Shown piece by piece: positions 1 through 8,295 of a stretch of 64,000 bases of DNA. The DNA comes from Dysgonomonas mossii DSM 22836 (GTDB taxonomy: Bacteria; Bacteroidota; Bacteroidia; Bacteroidales; Dysgonomonadaceae). The translations under genes and the position numbers were made by a program. Position 1 is the stretch's first letter; every line of letters starts with the position of its first letter. The DNA lies in NCBI RefSeq assembly GCF_000213575.1, contig NZ_GL892005.1, positions 217,647-281,646 of the forward strand, given 5' to 3'. The notes under the pieces are model-generated. The model was given only the letters and a program-made list of their open reading frames with translations, made no database searches and was not told the origin of the DNA.

Positions 1-1383
1 GAAGAAGATAATGTCGGTGCTGTATTGTTAGGCCCGTCAGACCAGATAAAGGAAGGATTTACCGTAAAACGCACAGGCCGTATTGCATCCATCAATGTGG
101 GTGAAGGCATGTTAGGGCGTGTAATCAATCCTCTGGGTGAGCCTTTGGACGGAAAAGGCCCGATTGCCGGCGAACTGCTGGAAATGCCACTGGAACGTAA
201 AGCTCCGGGGGTAATATACCGTCAGCCTGTAACCCAGCCTCTACAGACCGGATTGAAATCTGTGGATGCTATGATCCCCATCGGACGGGGGCAACGTGAG
301 CTTATCATCGGTGACCGCCAGACAGGTAAAACTGCCATTGCGATAGACACCATTATCAATCAAAGAAGCAATTATGATGCCGGAGACCCTGTATACTGTA
401 TTTATGTAGCCATCGGTCAGAAAGCATCTACAGTTGCCAATATAGTAGAAACACTAAAAGAAAAAGGTGCGCTTGACTATACGGTTGTAGTTTCGGCTAC
501 AGCAGCCGAGCCGGCAGCAGTTCAGTATTTTGCTGCGTTTGCAGGTGCTGCTATCGGAGAATATTTCCGCGACACAGGACGTCATGCCCTTGTGGTATAT
601 GATGACTTGTCGAAACAGGCGGTTGCATATCGTGAAGTATCCTTGATTCTTCGTCGTCCACCGGGACGTGAAGCCTATCCGGGTGATATCTTCTATTTGC
701 ACTCCCGTTTGTTGGAGCGTGCGGCCAAAATTATTAACCAGCAGGAAGTTGCCGAACAGATGAACGACCTACCGGCAAGTCTTAAAGGAAAGGTAAAAGC
801 GGGAGGTTCTCTTACTGCCCTTCCTATTATCGAAACTCAGGCCGGTGACGTATCTGCGTATATTCCTACCAACGTTATCTCTATTACCGACGGACAAATA
901 TTCCTCGATATAGATCTCTTCAATGCGGGTATGCGTCCTGCCATCGATGTGGGTATATCTGTATCTCGTGTGGGAGGTTCGGCCCAGGTGAAAGCGATGA
1001 AAAAAGTCGCCGGAACATTGAAGATTGACCAGGCTCAGTATCGTGAATTGGAAGCATTTACCCAGTTTGGTGGCGATATGGACCCCGTTACGGCAATGAC
1101 TATCGATAAAGGTAAGAAGAATACAGTATTGCTGGTTCAGCCTCAGTATGCGCCGGTACCTGTTGAAAAACAGATCGCCATACTGTATTGCGGAACAAAT
1201 GGCTTGCTTCGTCAAGTGCCGGAAGATAAAATACATGAGTTTGAAACCGAATTTCTGAGAACATTGGAAATGCAATATCAAGCTGATGTGCTGGATGTCC
1301 TGAAAAAAGGAGTCATCAACGAAGATGTGGAAACTAAAATCAGGAAAGTAGCCGCGGATATTGCTTCTCAGTACAAAAAATAA
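1..1383 (+). CDS. atpA: ATP synthase F1 subunit alpha (5' end cut by window)
   Basis: Regulatory/catalytic alpha subunit of the F1 head of the F0F1 ATP synthase, on the cytoplasmic face of the inner membrane. The reading frame is open from base 1, so the gene begins upstream of the window and about 60-70 N-terminal residues are missing; the TTG at 25 is not the start. The Walker A motif GDRQTGKTA lies around bases 310-336 and the Walker B-like stretch [12 protein letters not shown] around 586-620, both as in family members, and the C-terminal helical domain is complete. atpG follows after 6 bases, which is the usual order at the end of the Bacteroidales atp operon. Confidence 0.97.
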   Translation, partial: EEDNVGAVLLGPSDQIKEGFTVKRTGRIASINVGEGMLGRVINPLGEPLDGKGPIAGELLEMPLERKAPGVIYRQPVTQPLQTGLKSVDAMIPIGRGQRELIIGDRQTGKTAIAIDTIINQRSNYDAGDPVYCIYVAIGQKASTVANIVETLKEKGALDYTVVVSATAAEPAAVQYFAAFAGAAIGEYFRDTGRHALVVYDDLSKQAVAYREVSLILRRPPGREAYPGDIFYLHSRLLERAAKIINQQEVAEQMNDLPASLKGKVKAGGSLTALPIIETQAGDVSAYIPTNVISITDGQIFLDIDLFNAGMRPAIDVGISVSRVGGSAQVKAMKKVAGTLKIDQAQYRELEAFTQFGGDMDPVTAMTIDKGKKNTVLLVQPQYAPVPVEKQIAILYCGTNGLLRQVPEDKIHEFETEFLRTLEMQYQADVLDVLKKGVINEDVETKIRKVAADIASQYKK

Positions 1384-1389
1384 TGAATT

Positions 1390-2274
1390 ATGGCATCTCT
1401 TAAGGAAATAAAAAATAGAATTGGCTCTGTAAAAAGTACCAAGAAGATTACTTCTGCAATGAAGATGATAGCTTCATCTAAGTTGCACAAGGCGCAAAAT
1501 GCAATCAGCAACTTCTTGCCTTATCAGCAGAAGTTGGATGTCATTCTGACTAATCTTCTGTCTTCTGATACAAGCTATGAGTCTCCTTTTATCCAAAAAA
1601 GAGAAACAAAGAGAGTCGCTATAGTTGGTTTTGCTTCCAATTCTTCGCTTTGTGGTGCATACAACTCGAATGTAATAAAAGAGTTTAGTACCGTTTACAC
1701 TAACAAGAAAGAAGAGGTAGGAGCAGGGAATATCTTAGTATATCCTATCGGTAAAAAATTGGCCGAGGCCCTGAAGAAACAGGGAATAGTGGCGCAAGGC
1801 GATTACAGGGATATGGCTGATAAGCCTACCTTCTTAGCCGTACAGGATCTTGCCAAAGAACTGATAAAGAAATATATTGATGGAGAAATAGATGAGGTGA
1901 TCTTAATTTATCATCATTTCATATCTACCGGATCGCAGAAATTAAAGAAGACACAATTCCTTCCTTTCGATTTGGAAAGCGCTAAGCCTGAAAGTCAGCA
2001 AGACGAAAATATGTTTGCCGACTATATTCTTGAGCCATCGAAAGAGGAAATTCTCGACTCTTTAATTCCTACCGTGCTTTATTCACGCTTGTATGCTGCT
2101 TTACTAGACGCGAGTGCATCGGAACATGCCGCACGTATGATTGCTATGCAAATAGCATCAGACAATGCCGACGAACTGGTGCAGGATCTGACTATTCAAT
2201 ACAACAAGTCGCGTCAACAAGCTGTTACAAACGAATTGTTGGATATTATCGGTGGTGCTTCGGCATTGCAGTGA
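1390..2274 (+). CDS. atpG: ATP synthase F1 subunit gamma
   Basis: Central rotor shaft of F1 (294 aa, normal length). The N-terminal helix (MASLKEIKNRIGSVKSTKKI, then TSAMKMIASSKL) and the C-terminal helix with the conserved ARMIAMQIASDNADE and YNKSRQQAVTNELLDI stretches are intact; these two helices form the coiled coil that turns inside the alpha3beta3 ring. The ATG follows the atpA stop by 6 bases, so the two genes are co-transcribed. An intrinsic terminator follows (2302-2340), which makes this the last gene of the operon. Confidence 0.96.
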   Translation: MASLKEIKNRIGSVKSTKKITSAMKMIASSKLHKAQNAISNFLPYQQKLDVILTNLLSSDTSYESPFIQKRETKRVAIVGFASNSSLCGAYNSNVIKEFSTVYTNKKEEVGAGNILVYPIGKKLAEALKKQGIVAQGDYRDMADKPTFLAVQDLAKELIKKYIDGEIDEVILIYHHFISTGSQKLKKTQFLPFDLESAKPESQQDENMFADYILEPSKEEILDSLIPTVLYSRLYAALLDASASEHAARMIAMQIASDNADELVQDLTIQYNKSRQQAVTNELLDIIGGASALQ

Positions 2275-2301
2275 TAGGAGAAAATTCTTTATAAAATATA
2301 G

Positions 2302-2340
2302 CCCCGGACTTTTATAGTTTGGGGTTTATTTTTTTAGTTT
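2302..2340 (+). terminator. Terminator of the atp operon
   Basis: CCCCGGAC (2302-2309) pairs with GTTTGGGG (2317-2324), with two G-U pairs, around a 7-base loop and is followed by a T-rich tract. It lies 28 bases after the atpG stop. Confidence 0.6.
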
Positions 2341-2356
2341 TTTTGATTCGTAAAAA

Positions 2357-2386
2357 ATTGTATCTCAAAAAAAGTGACTACCTTTG
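2357..2386 (+). promoter_or_regulatory. Bacteroidetes-type promoter of a small transcription unit
   Basis: TACCTTTG (2379-2386) matches the -7 consensus TAnnTTTG, with ATTG (2357-2360) 18 bases upstream as the -33 element. A start near 2393 would give a short transcript covering the 27-codon ORF at 2406 and ending at the terminator at 2495-2531, or a roughly 380-base leader for pyrB if that terminator is read through. Confidence 0.55.
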
Positions 2387-2405
2387 TTGTAATATATAGA
2401 GAATT

Positions 2406-2489
2406 ATGATGGAAAAAATAGCTTATATGCAACAGTATTATTTTCACGACAGTGGTTCCTGTATTTCCAATGAATTATTATTGATATAG
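2406..2489 (+). CDS. Possible 27-residue leader peptide or small protein upstream of pyrB
   Basis: Short frame ATG ATG GAA AAA ATA ... TAG encoding 27 residues (begins MMEKIAYMQQYYFHD). It starts about 13 bases after the predicted transcription start and stops 5 bases before a strong terminator hairpin. No family is recognisable. Its support is positional: its own promoter in front and terminator behind. It could be a leader peptide for pyrBI attenuation, a small protein, or chance coding within a small RNA. Confidence 0.3.
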   Translation: MMEKIAYMQQYYFHDSGSCISNELLLI

Positions 2490-2494
2490 ATAGT

Positions 2495-2531
2495 ATCCTC
2501 GAAGAAGTATTCTTTTTCGGGGATTTTTTTT
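2495..2531 (+). terminator. Strong intrinsic terminator or attenuator in the pyrB upstream region
   Basis: ATCCTCGAAGAAG (2495-2507) pairs with CTTTTTCGGGGAT (2512-2524) over 13 base pairs (two G-U) with a 4-base loop, followed directly by a run of seven to eight T. It lies 240 bases upstream of pyrB and just after the 27-codon ORF. Confidence 0.7.
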
Positions 2532-2612
2532 GAAATAAATTGTCTTATATAGAGATCTTTGCGGTAATTGACAGATAATAGAAAAGTAACAATAAAAAAC
2601 AGTTGTAAAACT

Positions 2613-2719
2613 GTCACTTTTACATACGCTTCGCTCCTGTGACCGCTGGTTGTCACCTTTTGGTGTGTATGGTGTTGTTTGTTAGCTGTTTGTGGTTTTG
2701 TGGAATGTGTCACTTTTTT
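2613..2719 (+). repeat. GTCAC-type upstream element, copy A (before pyrB)
   Basis: Contains GTCACTTTT (2613-2621), GTCACCTTTT (2652-2661) and GTCACTTTTTT (2709-2719). The interval between the second and third motif is 47 bases. Copies B (24257-24331) and C (59491-59564) share the motif order and spacing; in copy A about 30 bases separate the first two motifs, which abut in B and C. A possible -7 element TATCTTTT (2725-2732) follows, 41 bases before the pyrB start. Confidence 0.55.
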
Positions 2720-2772
2720 ACTGCTATCTTTTTGTTGAATATGAATTTTACTCTTACAAAATATAAATAGTT

Positions 2773-3690
2773 ATGTGCAATAAAAGCTTGGTTTCAATTA
2801 CAGATTATTCGAAGGAAGATATTCTGAGAATACTGAATCTGACTAAAAAATTTGACGAGCAACCTAATCGTAGGTTATTGGAAGGCAAAGTGTGTGCTAC
2901 ACTTTTTTTTGAGCCGTCGACACGGACACGCCTTAGTTTTGAGACTGCAGTAAACCGCTTGGGCGGGCGTATCATAGGCTTTTCTGATGCGGCTACTACC
3001 AGTTCATCGAAAGGAGAGACGCTGAAAGATACGATTCTGATGGTAAACAACTATGCCGATATTATAATCATGCGACACCATTTGGAAGGGGCTGCACGTT
3101 ATGCTTCGGAGATTTCTTCTATACCGATCATTAATGCCGGAGATGGAGCCAATCAGCACCCTACGCAGACAATGCTTGATATCTATTCTATATTTAAGAC
3201 ACAAGGTACTCTCGATAATCTGACAATAACGATTGTTGGTGACCTGAAATATGGTCGTACTGTGCACTCCCTGATCATCGGGATGTCACACTTCAACCCA
3301 ACTTTTATATTTGTTGCACCCGAAGAACTGCATCTTCCCGATCCGTATAAAGCCTTCTGTGATGAACATGGAATAAAGTATTCGGAACACACGGATTTTG
3401 ATTCGGAGGTGATAGACAAAGCGGATATCCTGTATATGACACGTGTGCAGAGAGAACGTTTTACCGACCTGATGGAATATGAAAAGGTGAAGAATGTGTA
3501 TATTCTCAAGAATGATATGTTGGCAGGAGCAAAAGACAATCTGAAAATATTGCATCCCCTGCCTCGTGTAAACGAGATACAACAGGATGTGGATGATAGC
3601 CCTAAGGCTTATTACTTCGAACAGGCTAAGAACGGAATGTTTACCCGTGAGGCTGTGATATGTGATGCGTTGGGTATAGAAGTTGAATAA
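2773..3690 (+). CDS. pyrB: Aspartate carbamoyltransferase, catalytic chain
   Basis: Catalyses carbamoyl phosphate + L-aspartate to N-carbamoyl-aspartate, the committed step of pyrimidine synthesis, in the cytoplasm. The 305 residues match the E. coli-type catalytic chain in length. The carbamoyl-phosphate loop [13 protein letters not shown] is at residues 45-57 (STRTR 49-53), the HPTQ motif is near residue 130, and the aspartate-domain HPLPRVNEI motif is near the C-terminus. pyrI follows after 15 bases, so the enzyme is the allosteric PyrB-PyrI holoenzyme. Upstream lie a small transcription unit with a terminator and a GTCAC-type element, either of which may control expression. Confidence 0.97.
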   Translation: MCNKSLVSITDYSKEDILRILNLTKKFDEQPNRRLLEGKVCATLFFEPSTRTRLSFETAVNRLGGRIIGFSDAATTSSSKGETLKDTILMVNNYADIIIMRHHLEGAARYASEISSIPIINAGDGANQHPTQTMLDIYSIFKTQGTLDNLTITIVGDLKYGRTVHSLIIGMSHFNPTFIFVAPEELHLPDPYKAFCDEHGIKYSEHTDFDSEVIDKADILYMTRVQRERFTDLMEYEKVKNVYILKNDMLAGAKDNLKILHPLPRVNEIQQDVDDSPKAYYFEQAKNGMFTREAVICDALGIEVE

Positions 3691-3705
3691 ATAAAATATC
3701 AAGAT

Positions 3706-4167
3706 ATGAATGAACGTAGAAAAGCAATGCAGGTAGCAGCATTATGCAACGGAACAGCCATAGATCATATTCCTCCCAGCGTAGTGTTTAAAGTAGTATC
3801 ATTGTTGGAGCTCGAAAAGCTGGATAATCCTATTACAATCGGAAATAATCTGGAAAGTAAGAAGATGGCTTCAAAGGGAATTATCAAGATCACAGGTAAA
3901 TATTTTGAAGAAAGCGTGATCAATAAGATTGCGATCATAGCACCGAATGTAGTTCTTAATATCATTAAAGATTACGAGGTTGTAGAAAAGAAGAGGGTGG
4001 TTTTACCTAAAGTAATCAATGGAATTGTAAAGTGCAACAACCCGAAGTGTATTACAAATAATGAGCCTATGACTACACGTTTTGAGGTTATTGATTGTAA
4101 CAACACAGAGCTGCGTTGTCATTATTGTAATATTAAAATTCAGAAAGACGAGATTATCCTGAAATGA
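3706..4167 (+). CDS. pyrI: Aspartate carbamoyltransferase regulatory chain
   Basis: Binds nucleotide effectors and joins PyrB trimers. It has 153 residues, as in E. coli. The allosteric domain is N-terminal (about 1-100) and the zinc domain C-terminal, with all four ligands present: Cys110, Cys115, Cys138 and Cys141 (CNNPKC and CHYC). Its TGA overlaps the ATG of the flavin reductase gene by 4 bases (ATGA), which indicates translational coupling in a pyrB-pyrI-flavin reductase operon. Confidence 0.97.
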   Translation: MNERRKAMQVAALCNGTAIDHIPPSVVFKVVSLLELEKLDNPITIGNNLESKKMASKGIIKITGKYFEESVINKIAIIAPNVVLNIIKDYEVVEKKRVVLPKVINGIVKCNNPKCITNNEPMTTRFEVIDCNNTELRCHYCNIKIQKDEIILK

Positions 4168-4739
4168 AGCAAGATTGGAAGCCGGGAACACTGATATATC
4201 CTTTGCCTGCTGCCATGATAAGTTGTGGAAGCACTCCCGAAGAATATAATATTATTACTCTGAGTTGGCTCGGTACTATCTGTACCAATCCCCCGATGTG
4301 CTATATTTCGGTAAGACCCGAAAGGCATTCGTATGAAATTATAAAGCGGGATATGGAGTTTGTAATAAATATAACAACAGAGGATCTTGCTTTTGCAACC
4401 GACTGGTGCGGCGTGAGATCGGGTAAGGATTTCAGTAAATTTGACGAAATGAAACTTACTCCGGGGAAGGCATCAATTGTTCGGGTTCCCATCATCGAAG
4501 AGTCTCCTTTAAATATCGAGTGTAGAGTACGGGAGATACTGAGTTTAGGTTCGCATGATATGTTTATCGCCGATGTGGTAAATGTGAAAGCTGATGAAAA
4601 GTATATTGATCCGGAAACTGGAAAGTTTAGTCTCGAAAGTGCTAAACCGATTGCATATTCTCATGGTCAGTATTATGGCTTAGGGGAAAAGATCGGAGGT
4701 TTCGGCTGGACTGTCAGAAAAAAGAAAGAGGAGCTGTAA
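4164..4739 (+). CDS. Flavin reductase family protein (FMN-binding split barrel)
   Basis: 191-residue protein of the DIM6/NTAB flavin reductase-like group, expected to bind FMN. The N-terminal run ending PLPAAMISCGS and the stretch NIITLSWLGTICTNPPMCYI fit the characteristic barrel start, and SGKDFSKFDEMKLTPG and SLGSHDMFIADV fit the rest of the domain. It overlaps pyrI by 4 bases. Such a gene after pyrBI suggests common transcription, but nothing visible ties it to pyrimidine synthesis. The physiological substrate cannot be told from sequence. Confidence 0.85.
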   Translation: MKQDWKPGTLIYPLPAAMISCGSTPEEYNIITLSWLGTICTNPPMCYISVRPERHSYEIIKRDMEFVINITTEDLAFATDWCGVRSGKDFSKFDEMKLTPGKASIVRVPIIEESPLNIECRVREILSLGSHDMFIADVVNVKADEKYIDPETGKFSLESAKPIAYSHGQYYGLGEKIGGFGWTVRKKKEEL

Positions 4740-4741
4740 TC

Positions 4742-5248
4742 TTAGTTCCTCGGTTCTCTTTTTGACTTTTCGGATCTTTGCTTTTTCCTATACTCATAAG
4801 GAGGCGTGGGATTCTTCAAACTCCAGATATTCAACTTCTGTTGTCGGGCTGTTTTCTCCAATTCTTCGAGTATCGGGTCTTCAACATAATGGTCGTAGTA
4901 CCATGCTAAACCTTCTTTGACCATCTCCTGATTTAAATTCAACTCGTCGAGATAAACGATACCTAAAGTTCTATCATATTGATCGATACCCTTTTTCTCA
5001 ACTTTTACGGTTTTCCCGTAGCATAGGTCGTTTAAGTAGGTTCTGGCTTTGCTGCTGAAGCCTTGTCCTTTTTCGGGAGCATCTATGCCATAGAGTCGCA
5101 CTTTTATTCGTTCCTTGCTATCTGTCAGGATGGTCATTGTATCACCATCTGCAACACTGACTACCTTTCCTTTTATTGTTTCGGCGGGTTCAGTGGAAGG
5201 CTGGTTACAGGAGATAAAGAGTAATAGTATGAATATAAATTTTCTCAT
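4742..5248 (-). CDS. Thermonuclease-like lipoprotein (SNase domain)
   Basis: 168-residue staphylococcal-nuclease-like protein. A lipobox (LLFISC, Cys14) makes it an SPII lipoprotein, so it probably acts in the periplasm or at the cell surface on DNA or RNA. The domain spans about 24-150: SVADGDT (Asp34, Asp36), then VRLYGIDAPE with Arg51, Asp56 and Glu59, then YDRTLG with Arg93, corresponding to the calcium-binding and catalytic residues of the family. The C-terminal tail is basic. Its 3' end is 2 bases from the flavin reductase stop on the opposite strand. Confidence 0.9.
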   Translation of the reverse strand: MRKFIFILLLFISCNQPSTEPAETIKGKVVSVADGDTMTILTDSKERIKVRLYGIDAPEKGQGFSSKARTYLNDLCYGKTVKVEKKGIDQYDRTLGIVYLDELNLNQEMVKEGLAWYYDHYVEDPILEELEKTARQQKLNIWSLKNPTPPYEYRKKQRSEKSKREPRN

Positions 5249-5482
5249 TCGTTATAAAAGTTCATTTTTATCTTTAAATAGAATTAGCATATTATGAACT
5301 AGAGATCTAAATTAACTAAAAAGAGACAGAAAGAAATAATTATTTCTAATATATTGTCTTTACTGCTTTTATCGATAAGCTAGTAGATAGATAAATGATT
5401 GAATGAATAAACCTTATAAAATAAGTTGTCAGAGTTGTTAAAATATATAGGGAGAAATAAACGAAAAATAAAAATGATTTCA

Positions 5483-5490
5483 TAGATTTG
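5483..5490 (+). promoter_or_regulatory. -7 element upstream of the 5521 lipoprotein gene
   Basis: TAGATTTG matches TAnnTTTG and would start transcription near 5497, 24 bases before the ATG. No clear -33 TTTG is visible. This supports the ATG at 5521 over the in-frame TTG at 5488. Confidence 0.4.
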
Positions 5491-5520
5491 TCTAAATCTA
5501 TCAATATAAAATTACATATT

Positions 5521-5913
5521 ATGAAAAAATTAGTTGTATTCGCATCTGTTGTCTTTTTGTTTTCGTCTTGTGCTACAATATTTACTCCATCTAAGCAAAG
5601 TATAACGTTCTCGGGGATTGAAGGTACAAAAATTTATGATGCAAGTAATAATGTGAAATTAGCAGAAATAGGAAGTGACAAAACTGCGACTATCTCCGTT
5701 AAAAAGAAAATGAGCGACAAGCAACTGTTGGCTAAAAAAGAAGGATATAAGACATTGCCTTTTATCTTAGAGTCTACTTTCAATACGACCTCTCTATGGA
5801 ATATCCTATTTTGGCCTGGTTTTATTGTAGATTTAGGAACAGGACAGATGAACAAATGGGATAATACTAGTATCAATCTTGATCTTGAAAAAGATGATTC
5901 AGCATCCAAATAA
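5521..5913 (+). CDS. Small lipoprotein, PEGA-like, unknown function
   Basis: 130 residues starting at ATG 5521, with a signal peptide and a lipobox (VFLFSSC, Cys17). The region after the signal (TIFTPSKQSITFSGIEGTKI, then a lysine-rich KEGYKT turn) resembles a PEGA-type beta domain, and the C-terminal half has a hydrophobic LWNILFWPGFIVDLGTGQM segment seen in a widespread family of small Bacteroidetes and proteobacterial lipoproteins. Function unknown; location is presumably the envelope. A hairpin terminator follows at 5933-5968. Confidence 0.7.
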   Translation: MKKLVVFASVVFLFSSCATIFTPSKQSITFSGIEGTKIYDASNNVKLAEIGSDKTATISVKKKMSDKQLLAKKEGYKTLPFILESTFNTTSLWNILFWPGFIVDLGTGQMNKWDNTSINLDLEKDDSASK

Positions 5914-5932
5914 ATAGAAATCTATAAAATAG

Positions 5933-5968
5933 AAAAAAGGACTGAATTTTATTTTAGTCCTTTTTTTT
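5933..5968 (+). terminator. Intrinsic terminator
   Basis: AAAAAAGGACT (5933-5943) pairs with AGTCCTTTTTT (5956-5966) around a 12-base loop, followed by more T. It closes the lipoprotein gene and, on the other strand, lies downstream of tRNA-Ser. Confidence 0.7.
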
Positions 5969-5992
5969 ATTCTTGATAATCATTGTTTTAAG

Positions 5993-6080
5993 CGGAGAGG
6001 AAGAGATTCGAACTCTCGATACCCTTTAGGGGTATACACGCTTTCCAGGCGTGCCTCTTCAACCACTCGAGCACCTCTCC
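5993..6080 (-). tRNA. tRNA-Ser (anticodon GGA)
   Basis: 88-base tRNA on the minus strand. The acceptor stem GGAGAGG/CCTCTCC is perfect, the discriminator is G, and the anticodon loop CTGGAAA gives GGA. There is a long variable arm (built on ACCCCTAAAGGGT) as expected of serine tRNAs, and a T-loop of type GTTCGAAT. CCA is not encoded. Confidence 0.95.
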
Positions 6081-6374
6081 TTTGTCCTCTGGTTGTAGCG
6101 TGTGCAAAGATAAAGGATATTTTTGAATTGACAAGAAGAGTGAAAGTATTAGTCGTTTAGGGGGATGATTTTAGAAGGCTTTGAAGTGTTTACAACCGGT
6201 ATAGCTTTATTTACAATACGAGAAATCGGAATAGCTTTGGCTTGGCTTGTTGTATATCCTAAAAAAGAGTTATCTTTGTATCCGATATTGTTTAGACAAA
6301 TGTTTCGCATAATTTGTTTTTCAATGTCTAAGTCTGATATTAAAGAGTTTGATGTCAGGCGAAAACAAACCAAC

Positions 6375-6769
6375 GGGGCTGACTGGCTTTGACAGCGAGA
6401 TGAAGTGGTTTGTAAGCATGCAGTGCGTAGTCGGCTGGCACTATAATCTCAGACGTCACAAATTTAACTGGCAATAACAATTACGCTCTTGCTGCTTAAT
6501 CGAAGTATAGTAGATTCTAGCTTAATCCTTGCACAGGTGTAAGGACAAGACATCACCCGGAAGCTGTGGCTTCGAAGCGTGCCGATCAGGTGGTGCAGAC
6601 AAATCGGAGATAGGATAGGGGAGGCTTTGGCCCTTATCTGAAATAAAAAAGCTAAGGTTTGAGTTGGTGGCTTCGGTCTTGCTCATTCACGAAAACTTAA
6701 GCGAAGATAAGCATGTAGAAAGCAAATTAGTTCCTTGTTTGGACGAGGGTTCAAGTCCCTCCAGCTCCA
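6375..6769 (+). ncRNA. ssrA: Transfer-messenger RNA (tmRNA)
   Basis: Rescues stalled ribosomes by tagging incomplete peptides. The tRNA-like ends pair as GGGGCTG (6375-6381) with CAGCTCC (6762-6768), discriminator A, CCA not encoded; the T-arm GGGTTCAAGTCCC is at the 3' end. The tag frame reads GGC AAT AAC AAT TAC GCT CTT GCT GCT TAA (6470-6499), that is GNNNYALAA, with ACT as the probable resume codon. The ending YALAA is the pattern known from Bacteroidetes tmRNAs. Its 3' end borders an AT-rich island. Confidence 0.95.
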
Positions 6770-6787
6770 CTATTTTAGTGAAAAATC

Positions 6788-6829
6788 CAAATCCGTGTAA
6801 ATTCTGTTTATACGGATTTTTCTTTTTTT
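6788..6829 (+). terminator. Terminator of ssrA
   Basis: AAATCCGTGTA pairs with TATACGGATTT around a short AT-rich loop and is followed by a T-rich tract; it begins about 20 bases after the tmRNA 3' end. Confidence 0.65.
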
Positions 6830-6966
6830 AGGCAATACCAGAACATCACCTCAGAGCTACTCTGTAGTCTACAAAAAATAAATATCAGTTTTCAAGTTTC
6901 ATTCATATAATTAAAAGACAAAAGTTAATCTCAATTTTTACTTTTTTATATATCTTTAAGGTCTAG

Positions 6967-7161
6967 CACTTTTTCTTTTTTGTAGAAAGGGTTAAATCTA
7001 AAATCATATTTACTTCAGTTAATATAAATGGATGTTACAACCCTGATTTTGTAGTCACCAAGAAGGATATTGACGTCCTTATTCCCAAAGTGGAATTGCT
7101 GAGGAATATCACAAAAAGGATTTGTGAGGAGAAGATTGGGGAGTATGGGGGGATGGAGTGA
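6967..7161 (+). pseudogene. Coding remnant downstream of ssrA, family not recognised
   Basis: A frame open from the stop at 6964-6966 to the TGA at 7159-7161 (64 codons) has no convincing start. Its second half reads like real protein (INGCYNPDFVVTKKDIDVL followed by IPKVELLRNITKRICEEKI) and is much less AT-rich than the sequence before it. I read it as the 3' end of a gene whose front part was lost, perhaps when the island inserted. The function cannot be told. The rest of 6830-7183 holds nothing else I recognise. Confidence 0.35.
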
Positions 7162-7183
7162 ATAAATAACTTAACAATAGTAT

Positions 7184-8209
7184 ATGAATTCATCTTATTA
7201 TCAGAATCAAGTATTAAAACTTGAAAAAGAGTTATCCGATCTGCAAAAGAAGATTACGGACGAAACAAAGAAAGAATTTGAAAAACAGCGTCAAATAGAA
7301 ACAATAAGTAGGTCTATAACTAAAAACACACCTATCTTGATGCAACAAAGTAAACAACGACAAATTACTAATTATCAAAAAACTATTATAGATATAAAGA
7401 AAAAGGTTGTTGATTTACAGAAAAAATTAGCATTAAAAAATATTGAGCTTCAAAAGAAGAAAATAGAACTAACAAAATCAGAAAGCCAAGAACAAAAGAA
7501 GCGCTTAGCTGAAGATGAAAAATATAGAAAAGAACAGGCTAGAAATATAGAAATGATGAATAGAACCTTAATTCAGCATGATTCTGCTATTACTGAACTA
7601 CAGTTACTTCCTGAAAAGATAACTGTTTTATTTCTTGCCTCTAATCCAATAGATATTCAGCAGTTAAGTTTAGATGAAGAAGTACGCGATATACGAGAAA
7701 TGATCTTGAAATCTAAACATCGAGATTCAGTTAAACTCGAATCTTGTTGGGCAGTAAGAACAGGAGACCTTCTCCAAGCAATAAATGAATTTGAACCAAC
7801 TATTGTGCATTTTAGTGGACATGGATCACCTCAAGACGAGCTTGTGCTAATGAATAATCAACGACAAGCAAAGTTAGTGCCCTTAAAAGCAATAATTCAG
7901 GTAATGAGTTTTGCAAATGATAATTTGAGACTAGTTTTCTTTAATACTTGTTTTTCAAAAACTCAAGCTCAAGAGATTGTTAAGTTCATTGATGTTGCTA
8001 TAGGTATGCGTACTTCTATATCTGATGAAGCGGCAAGAATCTTTTCAGCTCAATTTTATTCTTCATTAAGTTTTGGACTTTCTGTAGGAAAAGCATTTAA
8101 TCAAGCAAAAGCAGCATTACTAATAGAAGGCATAGAAGAAGAGGATACGCCTGAATTATTTACAAAAGATGAAAAAGACCCCAATGAGATATTTATAATT
8201 GCAAATTGA
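7184..8209 (+). CDS. CHAT-domain (caspase-like) protein with N-terminal coiled coil
   Basis: 341 residues. Residues 1-130 are charged and helical, rich in Lys, Glu and Gln, and predicted coiled coil. Residues 146-340 are a CHAT-type caspase-like protease domain: it starts ITVLFLASNPID, continues with LDEEVRDIREMI, and has the catalytic pair His213 in IVHFSGHGS and Cys256 in VFFNTCFS, each ending a hydrophobic strand as in clan CD peptidases. There is no signal peptide or membrane segment, so it is cytoplasmic. CHAT proteases act in bacterial immunity and regulated cell death (family knowledge); the target here is unknown. The HEPN-domain gene follows 86 bases downstream on the same strand. 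Both genes are far more AT-rich than their surroundings, which suggests transfer. Confidence 0.8.
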   Translation: MNSSYYQNQVLKLEKELSDLQKKITDETKKEFEKQRQIETISRSITKNTPILMQQSKQRQITNYQKTIIDIKKKVVDLQKKLALKNIELQKKKIELTKSESQEQKKRLAEDEKYRKEQARNIEMMNRTLIQHDSAITELQLLPEKITVLFLASNPIDIQQLSLDEEVRDIREMILKSKHRDSVKLESCWAVRTGDLLQAINEFEPTIVHFSGHGSPQDELVLMNNQRQAKLVPLKAIIQVMSFANDNLRLVFFNTCFSKTQAQEIVKFIDVAIGMRTSISDEAARIFSAQFYSSLSFGLSVGKAFNQAKAALLIEGIEEEDTPELFTKDEKDPNEIFIIAN

Positions 8210-8295
8210 TTTTTAAAGGAATCAATTAATTATTTTAGGACAAGATGTTTTATTTATAAGTACTGTTAATTTTGAAATAAAAAATAAACTTAATT

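Noticed and set aside
2444..2713. 89-codon minus-strand ORF between atpG and pyrB
   Set aside because: It runs antisense through the leader terminator and GTCAC element, has odd composition (His/Thr/Gln-rich start) and no recognisable family.
6149..6373. Overlapping ORFs on both strands (74 and 75 codons) between tRNA-Ser and ssrA
   Set aside because: The minus-strand product reads somewhat like protein, but there is no family match, no promoter, and the region is needed for the ssrA promoter. Could be a remnant; not enough to annotate.
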